Below, in pieces: positions 26,049 to 34,478 of a DNA stretch of 39,657 nucleotides; the stretch's first letter is position 1, and each line of letters begins with the position of its first letter. This stretch comes from Hyphomicrobiales bacterium (GTDB lineage Bacteria; Pseudomonadota; Alphaproteobacteria; Rhizobiales; Xanthobacteraceae): contig WHTP01000049.1 in NCBI GenBank assembly GCA_009377695.1, forward strand, positions 1 to 39,657. Direction: 5' to 3'. Below the pieces are notes generated by a model. The model saw only the letters and a list, made by a program, of their open reading frames with translations. It did not search any database and had not been told where the DNA came from. Both the position numbers and the translations under genes were made by a program.

Positions 26049-26273
26049 CTACCGATGTACTCCAAGTTCGCTAAGAGCCGCGTCGCGCAACGCTTCCGGG
26101 TCGCGCTCTCCTTTCAACGCTCTCGCTATAATTTTGGCCGCCAACGCCTCCCTTCCAGTGCTTAATCCAGCATTTTGGATGATGCGCCAGGCGCTATCCA
26201 AAGCTTCGCTCATGGCATTCTGTGCTGGGAGATCGAAGACAACACCTTGCGGAAGAAATGGACGGATCGGCAT
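26049..26273 (-). CDS. Small hypothetical protein of Rhizobiales type
   Basis: A 74-residue protein with the pattern AMSEALDSAWRIIQNAG, then AAKIIARALKGERDPEALRD and a short AALSELGV end. It resembles small alphaproteobacterial proteins in which a helix pair ends in KRI.E.A..GERDP..L...AL..LG; the function is unknown. GAGGG is eight bases before the ATG at 26273. Confidence 0.6.
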   Translation of the reverse strand: MPIRPFLPQGVVFDLPAQNAMSEALDSAWRIIQNAGLSTGREALAAKIIARALKGERDPEALRDAALSELGVHR

Positions 26274-26594
26274 CGGTAATGCCCTCGCAGGCGCACTTGA
26301 GTGGTCACGGCGAAAAGTCAGCTAAAATTTATATCAGCGAGACCCGAAATTTGTCCGCGGCGCTTTGGCTCACCGCGCGTTAGACAGCCGCATCAGGTTG
26401 GCAATCGTCCCGCTAGTCGTGTCCCGGGCCCGGCGCACCTTGGGGGCGAACTAGACCAGCCACAGAGACCATGACGTCTGAACCTTCTATGAGGGGCTGC
26501 CTTGTACCGTGGCACGACAAGGTCATGGCACGACAAGGTCATGGTCCAGAATGCGCCGAACCTGTATCCCTGGTCGGGCGCGATGGAGCGACCG
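26274..26594. other. Intergenic region with a 16-bp tandem duplication
   Basis: This 321-bp gap has no supported gene. It contains two adjacent copies of tggcacgacaaggtca (26510-26525 and 26526-26541) shortly before the DUF1491 gene, a recent slippage duplication by appearance. Promoters for both flanking genes should lie here. Confidence 0.5.
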
Positions 26595-26942
26595 ATGCGC
26601 CTGAAATCTGCGATCTGGGTGGCGGCTTATGTCCGCCGTTGCAATATCGAGGGTGCCTTTGCGGCGGTGCGCCGGCGTGGCGCCGAGGATGCCGGCGCGA
26701 TCTTCATCAAGGTCAATCGCCTCGACGGCACGGCGGAACTGTTCGCTCCCGCGCCGCAGAGCGCGTTCGACGATGCGCGGCCGGCCGACCGGGCATTCAG
26801 CCGGTCCTTCGGCAAGGAACCGGTGCCCGAGCAGAAGGTCGAGGACAAGCTCGCGAAGGAGACGAGTTTCGACCCTGATGTTTGGATCGTCGAGGTCGAA
26901 GACCGTGGCGGACGTCACTTCATCGACAACGTCGTCACGTAA
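26595..26942 (+). CDS. DUF1491 family protein
   Basis: A 115-residue protein opening MRLKSAIWVAAYVRRCNIEG, followed by AVRRRGAEDAGAIFIKVNRL and DVWIVEVEDRGGRHFIDNVV. This is the standard DUF1491 layout, a short alpha/beta protein of unknown function conserved in alphaproteobacteria. The start at 26595 matches the conserved N-terminus and has GGAG upstream; earlier in-frame ATGs at 26583, 26541 and 26502 are less likely, the last two lying in or before the tandem duplication. It converges with the DUF2336 gene 76 bp away. Confidence 0.85.
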   Translation: MRLKSAIWVAAYVRRCNIEGAFAAVRRRGAEDAGAIFIKVNRLDGTAELFAPAPQSAFDDARPADRAFSRSFGKEPVPEQKVEDKLAKETSFDPDVWIVEVEDRGGRHFIDNVVT

Positions 26943-27018
26943 TGCGTGGTCCCAAAGTGAAAGCCGATTTTTGCAAAAGGTCACGCCAACTGCGCCGGCG
27001 CAGGCGGATTTTGCCGGC

Positions 27019-28146
27019 TTAATTGTCGGCCGCAGCCCGGCGCAGCACCGCGTCGGCCTTCCGCGCAATGGTGCCCGCGAGGGCAGACGGCGCCCGCCGC
27101 CCGGTTTCCGCGGCCGCATGGATCGTGTGAGAATCGCGGGTCTGGTGGCCGGCTGGCTCGGCCGCACGCAGGATCGCGATCAGGCGGCGCGCGGCCTCTA
27201 CGCTGATCTCGCGATAGAGCGCGGACAGTTCGTAGACCCGGTCGACCGATTGGCCGACGCTGGGATTCATGAACAGCACGATGCGTTGCAGGACATCGGC
27301 CGGGATGCTCAATGCCTTGGCGGCGGCGATCATCGGCTCGCCCAGTTCGTCTTCCACGATGCGACGCGACTGCGGACAGGAGATGCCGAGCGCGCGCTCG
27401 AGCTCGCGCATCACGGTCGAGGTGTGATGCCTGAGCGCGGCCGTTTCGATCCGCCAGATGTCGGCCCGTTGCAGCGGGGCAGGCGGTTCATCCGGCGGCC
27501 AATCGGCGTAGTCGAGACTGAGCAGGATGAGCCTGCGCTCCAGACGGTCCGCCGCGAAGAACGATTCGCACAGCTCGCGCGCTCCGGGATCGTCGACGGG
27601 CGGCGCAGCCTCGTGATCGCTTCCGGCGCTGCCAGTCCCGCTCTCGTCGGCGCTCGCGATCGGTGATGATGCCGTCTGCTCCGTTGGCGGTGTCTGCTCG
27701 GTCGGCGGGTTTGCTGCGGCTGTCCCCGTCCCGGGCGCATTGTCGATTGGCGCTTGCGGCTTCCCGCGCTTCTCGAGAATGCCCGCATAGATCGCGCCGC
27801 GCTCCTGGATGATCGCCTCGCAATCCGCCGGCGTCAGGCAGGGCGAATGCAACAGCACCGGCGCGGCGACCTCGAGCACGTCGCGTGCGAGCTGCAGCAC
27901 GATCGGACGCGGCGCGCAGGCATGCGGTGCGAGCCGCATCGATACCGCCGCGCGCGTGGCGATGTCGGTCTCGTCGATCAACCGCATCGCAAGCTCGGTG
28001 TAGTGCCGTTCGTCGTCCGGCGAATGCACCGGGCTGCGCAGATATTGATCGGTCAGCACCCGCAGCAGCGTCGGTCTGATGTCGACGCCTTTGCGGTCGA
28101 GATCGAAGAGTCCCTCGAGTCCCGGTGGTGTTGAAATGTTTACCAT
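27019..28146 (-). CDS. DUF2336 domain protein
   Basis: A 375-residue protein of the DUF2336 family, helical HEAT-like repeat proteins restricted to alphaproteobacteria. Early repeats include ELAMRLIDETDIATRAAVSM and LQLARDVLEVAAPVLLHSP, then ILEKRGKP. A glycine/serine/proline-rich spacer (about 135-185) separates them from a second helical block ending in the basic GTIARKADAVLRRAAADN. No enzymatic motif is seen. Some relatives sit near motility and envelope genes, but no role can be assigned here. It is transcribed alone. Confidence 0.82.
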   Translation of the reverse strand: MVNISTPPGLEGLFDLDRKGVDIRPTLLRVLTDQYLRSPVHSPDDERHYTELAMRLIDETDIATRAAVSMRLAPHACAPRPIVLQLARDVLEVAAPVLLHSPCLTPADCEAIIQERGAIYAGILEKRGKPQAPIDNAPGTGTAAANPPTEQTPPTEQTASSPIASADESGTGSAGSDHEAAPPVDDPGARELCESFFAADRLERRLILLSLDYADWPPDEPPAPLQRADIWRIETAALRHHTSTVMRELERALGISCPQSRRIVEDELGEPMIAAAKALSIPADVLQRIVLFMNPSVGQSVDRVYELSALYREISVEAARRLIAILRAAEPAGHQTRDSHTIHAAAETGRRAPSALAGTIARKADAVLRRAAADN

Positions 28147-28275
28147 CGCGCGACACTGCTTCTCGTTTTCTCGAAAACTAGAGCGGCTGCGTTAGCGGAC
28201 CGTTAACCTTGCAGGTTTCTATTTCGAAGGTCGAACGGTATAGGCGGGCCAGGAGGGCCTGGTGGGGGTTTCGGA

Positions 28276-28479
28276 ATGGGGACTGTGATTGGATTTCCCG
28301 AGCACGGGCGCGGCTCGCGCGAGGGCAGGGTGATCGGAACGAGCGCCGAAACGGCAACCGTCATTATTCTCCCTGTCATCCGGATCGAGCGCTACACCGA
28401 TGAGCCGGCGAAGAGCGCAAGCCGCGGCCCGCGGCGCCGCAGACGCCGCCGCATCTCACGCAGCAAGGCCAGCGCCTGA
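28276..28479 (+). CDS. Small arginine-rich hypothetical protein
   Basis: A 67-residue protein, MGTVIGFPEHGRGSREGRVI at the start, a hydrophobic strand ATVIILPVIRIERYTDEP, and a highly basic tail (GPRRRRRRRISRSKAS). The MGTVI.FP and ILPVIRIERY segments recur in small proteins of Bradyrhizobium relatives; the function is unknown and the tail may bind nucleic acid. It lies 11 bp before the lipoprotein gene, so the two may be co-transcribed. Confidence 0.6.
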   Translation: MGTVIGFPEHGRGSREGRVIGTSAETATVIILPVIRIERYTDEPAKSASRGPRRRRRRRISRSKASA

Positions 28480-28490
28480 AGGTTGATCCA

Positions 28491-29261
28491 ATGATGCGCC
28501 GTCCGCGCTCGCTTAACGTGCTGCGCGGATCTCGGCGGGCCACGGCGTTCGTCTTGCTCCTGACCGCGGCCGGCCTGTCTGGCGGCTGCGTCTTGAACGG
28601 CGACTTCAACCGCATCCGCCCCGAGCTCGTCTCCGAGAACATGCATGACTGGGTCGGCCGCGACGCCGTCGCCGCGGTCGGCGGCCCGATCTCCGAATTC
28701 CGCACCACCGATCAGGAGCGTGAACTGCGCGACCGCGCCTACGCGCTGATCGAACCGCCCTACAATCGCGGCCGCTGGAACAGCGTGCTCCGCGAATACG
28801 GCTTCAAGAACGATCCCGAGAATCCGAAGCCGTTTGATCGCACCGAGTATCTCTACAAGCTGCACAAGGTCTATCGCCGCTCGGAAGCATCCGCCTATGC
28901 GCAGATCGTGACCGATGCGCGCAACGATGTCGAACGGCTGGGCCCGTTCTTCACCACCGCCCAGCGCGTCACCGACATGGACAAGCGTCGCGCGCAGAGC
29001 CTCGTCCATGTGTCCGACCTCAACCCGCGCGAGAGCGGCAACGCCGTCGCCCGCAACCGGGAGAACGCCGCGATCATCGCCTGGGTGTGCGTGGCGCTGA
29101 AGGAGCGCGTCGCGTCCTATCGTTATGCGCTCGAGCGACTGGTGATTGCGGTGCCGTCGCCGGGCGCGGCAGAAGCGGACCGCGCCATCGGCCTTTTGGT
29201 TACGCGGCTCGGGCAATATTGCAACGGCATCGGCGGCGCGACCGTCGCCGTGCGTGGCTAA
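28491..29261 (+). CDS. Predicted lipoprotein of unknown function
   Basis: A 256-residue protein with a basic N-terminus, a hydrophobic helix and the lipobox LSGGC (Cys33), which would be lipidated after signal peptidase II cleavage. The mature part is mostly helical and lacks known motifs; segments such as ENMHDWVGRD and ALIEPPYNRGRWNSVLREYG look conserved-type. The residue after Cys is Val, so outer-membrane sorting is possible. It lies 11 bp downstream of the small basic protein gene and converges with the DUF1254 gene 35 bp away. Confidence 0.75.
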   Translation: MMRRPRSLNVLRGSRRATAFVLLLTAAGLSGGCVLNGDFNRIRPELVSENMHDWVGRDAVAAVGGPISEFRTTDQERELRDRAYALIEPPYNRGRWNSVLREYGFKNDPENPKPFDRTEYLYKLHKVYRRSEASAYAQIVTDARNDVERLGPFFTTAQRVTDMDKRRAQSLVHVSDLNPRESGNAVARNRENAAIIAWVCVALKERVASYRYALERLVIAVPSPGAAEADRAIGLLVTRLGQYCNGIGGATVAVRG

Positions 29262-29296
29262 TTCGGAAAAAAGAGCCAAACACATCATTTCGCACA

Positions 29297-29836
29297 TCAC
29301 TGCACGCATTTCGCGGCGGTGAGGGCGGTCTTGGCCGCGGACATCAGGCCCGGCTCGGGCGCCAGCGCCTTGATCACGATCAGGCCCGCCAGCGTCGGCG
29401 ATTCTACGATCAGCCGGTCGGCGGCGGTGACCTCGTCGTCGCCCGGCAGATCGCTGCGTTGCTCGGTCGTCATCAGTTCGAGCTCGATCACGCGGCGGCC
29501 GGCGGCGCGATCGTTGATGGCGTAATAGGCGACGTCGCTGTTGGTGTAGAACGACACCGACGTGTAGGCCGGGCTGACCGGCACGGAAAACTTCAGCGGC
29601 CCCTTGCCGAGGTCGTAGCGGCAGATGGCCATCGCAAAGGCCGGGTCGAGGAACGGCACCGTCGAATCATCTGGTGTCGGCGCTGCGATCGCGGTCACCG
29701 CGTTGACCTGAGCCAATGGCGAGAGCCGCGCATAGGCGTCCTGGGTCGCGAGCTCGGGCAGCCAGAGCACCGTGGTCAAATGCACGATGCCGCCGAGCAG
29801 CACACCGCCGAGGAGCCAGAGCGCGATCCGGATCAT
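29297..29836 (-). CDS. DUF1254 domain membrane-anchored protein
   Basis: A 179-residue protein with an N-terminal helix (ALWLLGGVLLGGIVHLTTV) and a single DUF1254 domain (AMAICRYDLGKGPLKFSVPV, then YTSVSFYTNSDVAYYAINDR). DUF1254 and DUF1214 are commonly fused or paired in proteins of uncertain role. Here they are separate genes: the ATG at 29836 overlaps the DUF1214 stop in an ATGA arrangement, showing tight coupling. A GTG six bases earlier is the alternative start. Confidence 0.85.
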   Translation of the reverse strand: MIRIALWLLGGVLLGGIVHLTTVLWLPELATQDAYARLSPLAQVNAVTAIAAPTPDDSTVPFLDPAFAMAICRYDLGKGPLKFSVPVSPAYTSVSFYTNSDVAYYAINDRAAGRRVIELELMTTEQRSDLPGDDEVTAADRLIVESPTLAGLIVIKALAPEPGLMSAAKTALTAAKCVQ

Positions 29837-30408
29837 GGGCACGCCCTCCGCGTGATCGACGGCATCGTCACTTCACTGCCGCGCGTGGTGACGCCGAGCG
29901 GCGTGTCGTAGAGCCGCAGCACCAGCGTGTAGCGCTCGGCGCCGCCGCTCGGCAGCCAATTGCCGGGCCGCGCGCGCGGGCTCACCGTGATCTCGAACGC
30001 GCCGTTGGCGCGGCGCATCACCTCGTGGCTGGTGAAGCCGTGCCGTTGCACGGAGTTGCCCACGAGGCCGCCGTTCGGATCGTAGAGCGTGATGGTCCAG
30101 TAGCGCGCCTGCGGCGTCATTCCGCTGACCACGACGTCGCAGCGCCCATCGAGCGGCTCGCCCTTGTCGTCGCGGCGCGCCCGGAATGCGATGCCGTCAC
30201 CCGAGCCGATCGGAAGCTCGCCGCTGCGGGCGACCATGGCGCGCGCGTAAGGGTCGATGCTCCGCGTGCCGTGCTGCGGCCATGCGTTCCAGGCGCCGAC
30301 CGTCAGGCCGCCAACGGCCTGCCCTTGCGTCAGCGCAAGCCAAGTCGCGCCGAGGCCGACCAGAGCCGCGACGCCAAGTGCAAACAATGTTCCGAGCAGC
30401 AGTCTCAC
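29833..30408 (-). CDS. DUF1214 domain membrane-anchored protein
   Basis: A 191-residue protein starting VRLLLGTLFALGVAALVGLG, a membrane anchor, followed by the DUF1214 domain (DPYARAMVARSGELPIGSGD, ARYWTITLYDPNGGLVGN, SPRARPGNWLPSGGAERYTL). It is the first gene of the pair with DUF1254. I choose the GTG at 30408 because the extra 23 residues of the longer reading are encoded by the palindromic repeat next door. No strong ribosome-binding site is seen, so the start is less certain than the gene. Confidence 0.82.
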   Translation of the reverse strand: MRLLLGTLFALGVAALVGLGATWLALTQGQAVGGLTVGAWNAWPQHGTRSIDPYARAMVARSGELPIGSGDGIAFRARRDDKGEPLDGRCDVVVSGMTPQARYWTITLYDPNGGLVGNSVQRHGFTSHEVMRRANGAFEITVSPRARPGNWLPSGGAERYTLVLRLYDTPLGVTTRGSEVTMPSITRRACP

Positions 30409-30432
30409 GTTTGGAGGCGGTTGTTTCTTGCA

Positions 30433-30589
30433 CCCTCTCCCCGCGCTTGCGGGGAGAGGGCACGAAAGTTGATTCAACGAATCAGGATCGGGTGAGGAGC
30501 CTCGTCGGATTGTAATTTACGAAGCCCCTCACCCAATCCTCAATCGTGGAGATAGCGTCTTGCCCTCTCCCCGCAAGCGGGGCGAGAGC
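30433..30589. repeat. REPIN-like composite palindrome
   Basis: Two GC hairpins face each other: ccctctccccgc/gcggggagaggg with a 4-base loop (30433-30460), and a near copy with a one-base bulge (30562-30589). Between them is an inverted pair, gggtgagg (about 30490) and cctcaccc (about 30527). The whole is a nested palindrome like the ones scattered in Rhizobiales intergenic DNA. It lies between the PBP and DUF1214 genes (both minus) and could also act as a transcription terminator or mRNA stabiliser for the PBP gene. Confidence 0.8.
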
Positions 30590-30637
30590 ACAGTAACAGG
30601 CGCTCGCGCATGCGGCTACGCTTGCAATGCGAGCGCG

Positions 30638-32905
30638 TCAATTGCCGCGGATGGCGCCGGGACCCTGCCGGTCGGAGGCGGAGGCGAACGCGCCCTTTGG
30701 CGCTGCGGCCGGTGGCGGCAGGTCGGCGCGGCTCTCGGGGGTATCGCGGGCGGCGAGCGCGCGCGTCATGTCGTCCATGGTCTGTTCGAGGCGGGCGAGG
30801 ATTTCCGCGCCGCGGCGGGTCAGCACGTATTGGCGCCCGCGCGAATCGACCGGCGGGCGGACATCGGCGACCGCCGGCCGCGACGAACTCGGCGCTTTCT
30901 GGTTCAGGCCGGGCAGGGGAGCCAGCTCGATGCCCTCATGGGCATGCAGCATGATCTGCTGCCAAGTCATCGCCGGCAGCGAGCCGCCGGTCATGCGGTT
31001 GCTCGGCCGATAGTCGTCATTCCCGTACCAGACGCCGGCGATGTAATTGCCGGTGAAACCGACAAACCACGCGTCGCGATAGGCATTGGTGGTGCCGGTC
31101 TTGCCGGCGATCGGAATGCCGGGAAGGATGGCGCGCCGGCCGGTGCCCCGTTCCGCCGCCGAGTTCAGCATCATACTCATGTCGAGCGCGACCTGCGGAT
31201 CGATCACCTGCACCGGTTTCTTGCCGTCGCGGTCGAAGCGCCAGACCAGATCGCCGTTGCCGGTGCGCAACTCGAGGATGGCGTGCGGCGTGATCGACTT
31301 GCCGCCATTGACGAAGATGCCGTAGCCGCCGGTGTGATCGAGCACCGTGACCTCATTGGCGCCGATCGGCATCGACGGCGTGTCGATCAGCGGTGTGCGC
31401 AGCCCGGCCTTGCGGGCGATGTCGCGGATCTTGACGCGGCCGGCCTTGGGACTGCCGCCGCCGAGCGCGATCGAGAGCTTCACCGGAATGACGTTGATCG
31501 AGCGCGTCAGCGCCATGATCAGCGGCATCCGACCGGAATAGCCGCCGGAGTAATTCTTCGGGCACCAGTTTCCGATGCAGACCGGCGAGTCGACGACGAT
31601 CGAGGTCGGCTTGAAGCCGCCGCTCTGCAGCGCGGCCGCATAGACATAAGGCTTGAACGAGGAGCCGGGCTGGCGCAGCGCATCGGTCGCGCGGTTGAAC
31701 TGGCTGTCGCCGTAGTCGCGCCCGCCGACCATCGCGCGCACCGCGCCGTCGTGCTCCATCAGCACGGCGGCGGCCTGCGTGGTCTTATACTCGCGGCCGT
31801 GCTGGCGCAGCATGTTCTCGACCGCCTGGTCGGCCTCGCGCTGCAGGTTCAGGTCGATCGCCAGCCGCGCGATGAACACGCGGTCCAGCACATTGCGCGG
31901 CAGCTTGGTCGCGAGCTTCTTCATCTCGTCGAACGCCCAGTCGAGATAGTAGTTGGGCGCGCGCTCGTCGCGGCGGTCGACGACCGTTGCGGGATTGCGG
32001 CGGGCGCCGAACACCTGGCCTTCGGTCATGAACCCGGCCTCGACCAGGTTGTCGAGCACGACATTGGCGCGGGCGCGCGCGGCCGGCAGGTTGATGTGCG
32101 GCGCGAATTTCGACGGCGCCTTGAACAGGCCGGCGAGCATCGCGGACTCGGCGAGGTTCACGTCGCGCGCCGACTTGTTGAAATAGTACTGCGCCGCGGC
32201 GTCGACGCCGAAGGTGCCGCCGCCGAGATAGGCGCGGTCGAGATAGAGCTTGAGGATGTCCTTCTTCGAGAGCCGCACCTCGAGCCACAGCGCGAGGAAG
32301 GCTTCCTTCACCTTGCGCTCGATGGTGCGCTCGTTGTTGAGGAACAGGTTCTTGGCGAGCTGCTGCGTGATCGAGGAGCCGCCCTGCACCACGCCGCCGG
32401 CGCGCGCACTGATCAGGATCGCGCGAAACGTGCCCGGTATGTCGATGCCGAAATGCTCGTAGAAGCGCCGGTCTTCGGTGGCGAGCGTCGCCTTGACCAG
32501 GTGATCGGGGAATTCGTCGAGCGGGATCGCGTCGTTGTGGCGGATGCCGCGCGAGCCGATTTCGTTGCCGTAGCGATCGAGGAAGGTGACGGCGAGCGAG
32601 GAGGCCTTGAGCCAGTCATCGTCGCTGGTCTCGCGGAAGGCGGGGATCGCGAGCGCGAGCATCAGCACCAGCCCGGCGGCGCCGGTGGTCAGGCCTTCCG
32701 ACAGCGGCTCGACCATCATCCACCGCTTCCAGCCCGAGGTGTGGAAGCGGTCCATAAAAACGGTGAAGCGCTCATAAAGCTCACGCGCCCAGCGCCGCGT
32801 CTGGAACAGACCGGAATCGATGCGCGCGTCGAGGTCGAGCAGGAAGCGCTTGAGCTTCGCGTGCCAGCCTTCGGGTCGCGGATCGTGGTTGAAGGTATCG
32901 CCCAA
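30638..32905 (-). CDS. Class A penicillin-binding protein (glycosyltransferase/transpeptidase)
   Basis: A 755-residue bifunctional peptidoglycan synthase of PBP1 type. After a 70-residue cytoplasmic part and one membrane helix (about 71-90) comes the GT51 glycosyltransferase, with catalytic Glu144 in EDRRFYEHFGID and GGSSITQQLAKNLFL (175-189). The transpeptidase follows, with SxxK at Ser415 (PGSSFKPY), SxN at 469-471 and KTGTT at 602-606. The tail is disordered and alanine/proline-rich. It polymerises and cross-links the wall in the periplasm. It is unusual only in its long charged N-terminus. No partner gene is adjacent. Confidence 0.92.
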   Translation of the reverse strand: MGDTFNHDPRPEGWHAKLKRFLLDLDARIDSGLFQTRRWARELYERFTVFMDRFHTSGWKRWMMVEPLSEGLTTGAAGLVLMLALAIPAFRETSDDDWLKASSLAVTFLDRYGNEIGSRGIRHNDAIPLDEFPDHLVKATLATEDRRFYEHFGIDIPGTFRAILISARAGGVVQGGSSITQQLAKNLFLNNERTIERKVKEAFLALWLEVRLSKKDILKLYLDRAYLGGGTFGVDAAAQYYFNKSARDVNLAESAMLAGLFKAPSKFAPHINLPAARARANVVLDNLVEAGFMTEGQVFGARRNPATVVDRRDERAPNYYLDWAFDEMKKLATKLPRNVLDRVFIARLAIDLNLQREADQAVENMLRQHGREYKTTQAAAVLMEHDGAVRAMVGGRDYGDSQFNRATDALRQPGSSFKPYVYAAALQSGGFKPTSIVVDSPVCIGNWCPKNYSGGYSGRMPLIMALTRSINVIPVKLSIALGGGSPKAGRVKIRDIARKAGLRTPLIDTPSMPIGANEVTVLDHTGGYGIFVNGGKSITPHAILELRTGNGDLVWRFDRDGKKPVQVIDPQVALDMSMMLNSAAERGTGRRAILPGIPIAGKTGTTNAYRDAWFVGFTGNYIAGVWYGNDDYRPSNRMTGGSLPAMTWQQIMLHAHEGIELAPLPGLNQKAPSSSRPAVADVRPPVDSRGRQYVLTRRGAEILARLEQTMDDMTRALAARDTPESRADLPPPAAAPKGAFASASDRQGPGAIRGN

Positions 32906-33139
32906 TTGGATTCAGGTCCGGCTTCAGGTCCGAATGAACGTTCGTTCAGTCTTGTTTGCTCTGCATTACCGGCACAATTACGGCCTGGACCGTGCAAATT
33001 TACCGTGGTTCGGGGGCGATTCTTAGCCGATCCGAGGCGTTTTCACTATTGCAGGCGGGATACAGGGTGAACGAAAACGATACGATCGGTAGGTATGGGG
33101 GTAACGGCATGTGGGGCGGGTGAGGCAGTACCTGGGCCT

Positions 33140-33217
33140 GTAGCCCGGGTTGAGCGCAGCGAAACCCGGGATGGGCTTGGCGTGTTCCCGGATTTCGCTT
33201 CGCTCAATCCGGGCTAC
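33140..33217. repeat. Long imperfect palindrome (REP-type)
   Basis: The left arm gtagcccgggttgagcgcag at 33140 continues gcgaaacccggg. It matches the reverse complement of the right arm, which ends at 33217, over about 31 bp with three mismatches. The sequence resembles the gtagcccgg...ccgggctac repeats common between genes in Bradyrhizobium-like genomes. It may act as an RNA hairpin. Confidence 0.8.
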
Positions 33218-33231
33218 CGGCGCTACGCAAG

Positions 33232-33466
33232 CTTCATCCTTCTCGCGAGGCATAAGCTCCTCCGAGGTTTGCCAGAATTCCCCTCGCCCAGAAGGGGAGG
33301 GGGCGGAGCGCCGACAGGCGCGCGGGTGCAAGCGGCACCCGTTGGGCGGGCCGATGACGCCGGCCCGCAGGCGCATAGCGCTGCGCCTCACGCCCCTTGC
33401 GCCGCAGACAAGCCTGCGCAATCTGCGCAAGTGTCCACGAGAGACGTTCGCCTCTCGGCGCTCCGC
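33232..33466 (+). repeat. Direct repeat R1 (about 235 bp)
   Basis: Begins cttcatccttctcgcgaggc and ends with cgttcgcctctcggcgct plus a few bases. Long stretches match R2 at 33906-34141 in the same orientation, including ggcgccgacaggcg-like and tgcgcaagtgtccacgag segments. Boundaries are approximate, since similarity fades at both ends. No protein is recognised in any frame. Confidence 0.75.
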
Positions 33467-33905
33467 CACGGACCGATTTTTGACCTCGGACTGCGCTTCG
33501 GACACCAGGACAAATCCCTTTCGGGATTTTGACCGGGCGGTTTGCACCCGCTGGTCCTGGGCGTACTGCCCCGTGAAGGGCGGCCTCTCGTAGTAGAGGC
33601 GGGACAGTGACCCGAGGCCCCCGGGCACCGGTTACGAGCCAAGTGCGCAGGCGCCGCATCCCGCTCCGACTCTGGCTCGTCTCCGGAGACGCCCTCGGTG
33701 AGCGGGACGACAGGACGATAGTCGCAAGCAAGCAACTGTCCAAATGCGGGCGGCGATTTTTGCAGGCGAATTGGGGGCAAGCTGTTGATGGGCGCGATGT
33801 TTCGGATGAAGTTGCGCAGCGAAATTCGATCCTTGGCGCCGCAACTTGTATCCACAGCAAAACGCAGGCGGACTGAACGCGCCAAACGCGCTACTCGGGT
33901 CAACC

Positions 33906-34141
33906 GCTCATCCTTCTCGCGAGGCATCAGGTCCTCCGAGGTTTTGCCAGCCTTCCCCTTGCCAAGGGAAGGTTAGGGGGCGGAACGCCGACAGGCGCAC
34001 GGGTGCAGCGGCACCCGTTGAGCGGACCAATGACGTAGGTCCGCAGGCGCCTTCGCGATGCCCTCACATCCCTTGCGCGGCGGACAAGCCCGCGCAGTCT
34101 GCGCAAGTGTCCACGAGGGACGTTCGCCTCTCGGCGCTCTA
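33906..34141 (+). repeat. Direct repeat R2 (about 236 bp)
   Basis: This second copy of R1 in direct orientation lies 674 bp to the right by start position. It shares the opening (tcatccttctcgcgaggcat), a central run around gccgacaggcgc and gggtgca.gcggcacccgtt, and the closing tgtccacgagggacgttcgc. Substitutions and small indels are scattered through it, so the duplication is not recent or the copies arrived separately. Confidence 0.75.
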
Positions 34142-34478
34142 CCCTCACCTAGACGGTTGCACAAGCGCGCAAGGCCGCGAGGATCGTCAGCGGCCGGCTC
34201 GCGGCTCGGCGCGCCGATCCCGAGCTTGTGTTTCTGGCTTCGCGCCACAACCCGACACGGGATGGATTGCCTGCTTACGGCAACGCCCTTTGCCATGCGT
34301 GGCGTAGCTAGCCGCAGACCTTGGGTTTTATGACCTATTGGTGCATTGCCTCACGGGCCATGCTCCCCGAGGCGTGAGTGCCCGGCCCTTGCGGCGAGCC
34401 TTGATTGTACATTTAGGCCTGCGCGATTGCTTCCAATTCTGGACAACACCGGATAGCTCTAGTCTCGGGTGAGCAAAA

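Larger units (their letters stand above)
32906..34478. other. 1.57-kb gene-free region rich in repeats
   Basis: No gene is supported here. From left to right it holds the PBP promoter region (32906-33060), a 78-bp palindrome (33140-33217), direct repeat R1 (33232-33466), about 440 bp of repeat-like DNA, direct repeat R2 (33906-34141) and 337 bp leading into the DNA methyltransferase gene. Several long readings occur on both strands but cross the repeats, overlap each other and lack ribosome-binding sites or recognisable domains. Confidence 0.6.

Noticed and set aside
30560-33070. An 836-codon open frame on the plus strand across the penicillin-binding protein gene
   Set aside because: It is the antisense of a clear class A PBP with all catalytic motifs. 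High-GC codon bias leaves the opposite strand open; the translation is a string of R, A, G, H and V without domains.
33234-33927. Several 100-200 codon frames over repeats R1 and R2
   Set aside because: They overlap one another on both strands, break at repeat boundaries and lack start signals; the DNA is explained better as repeats.
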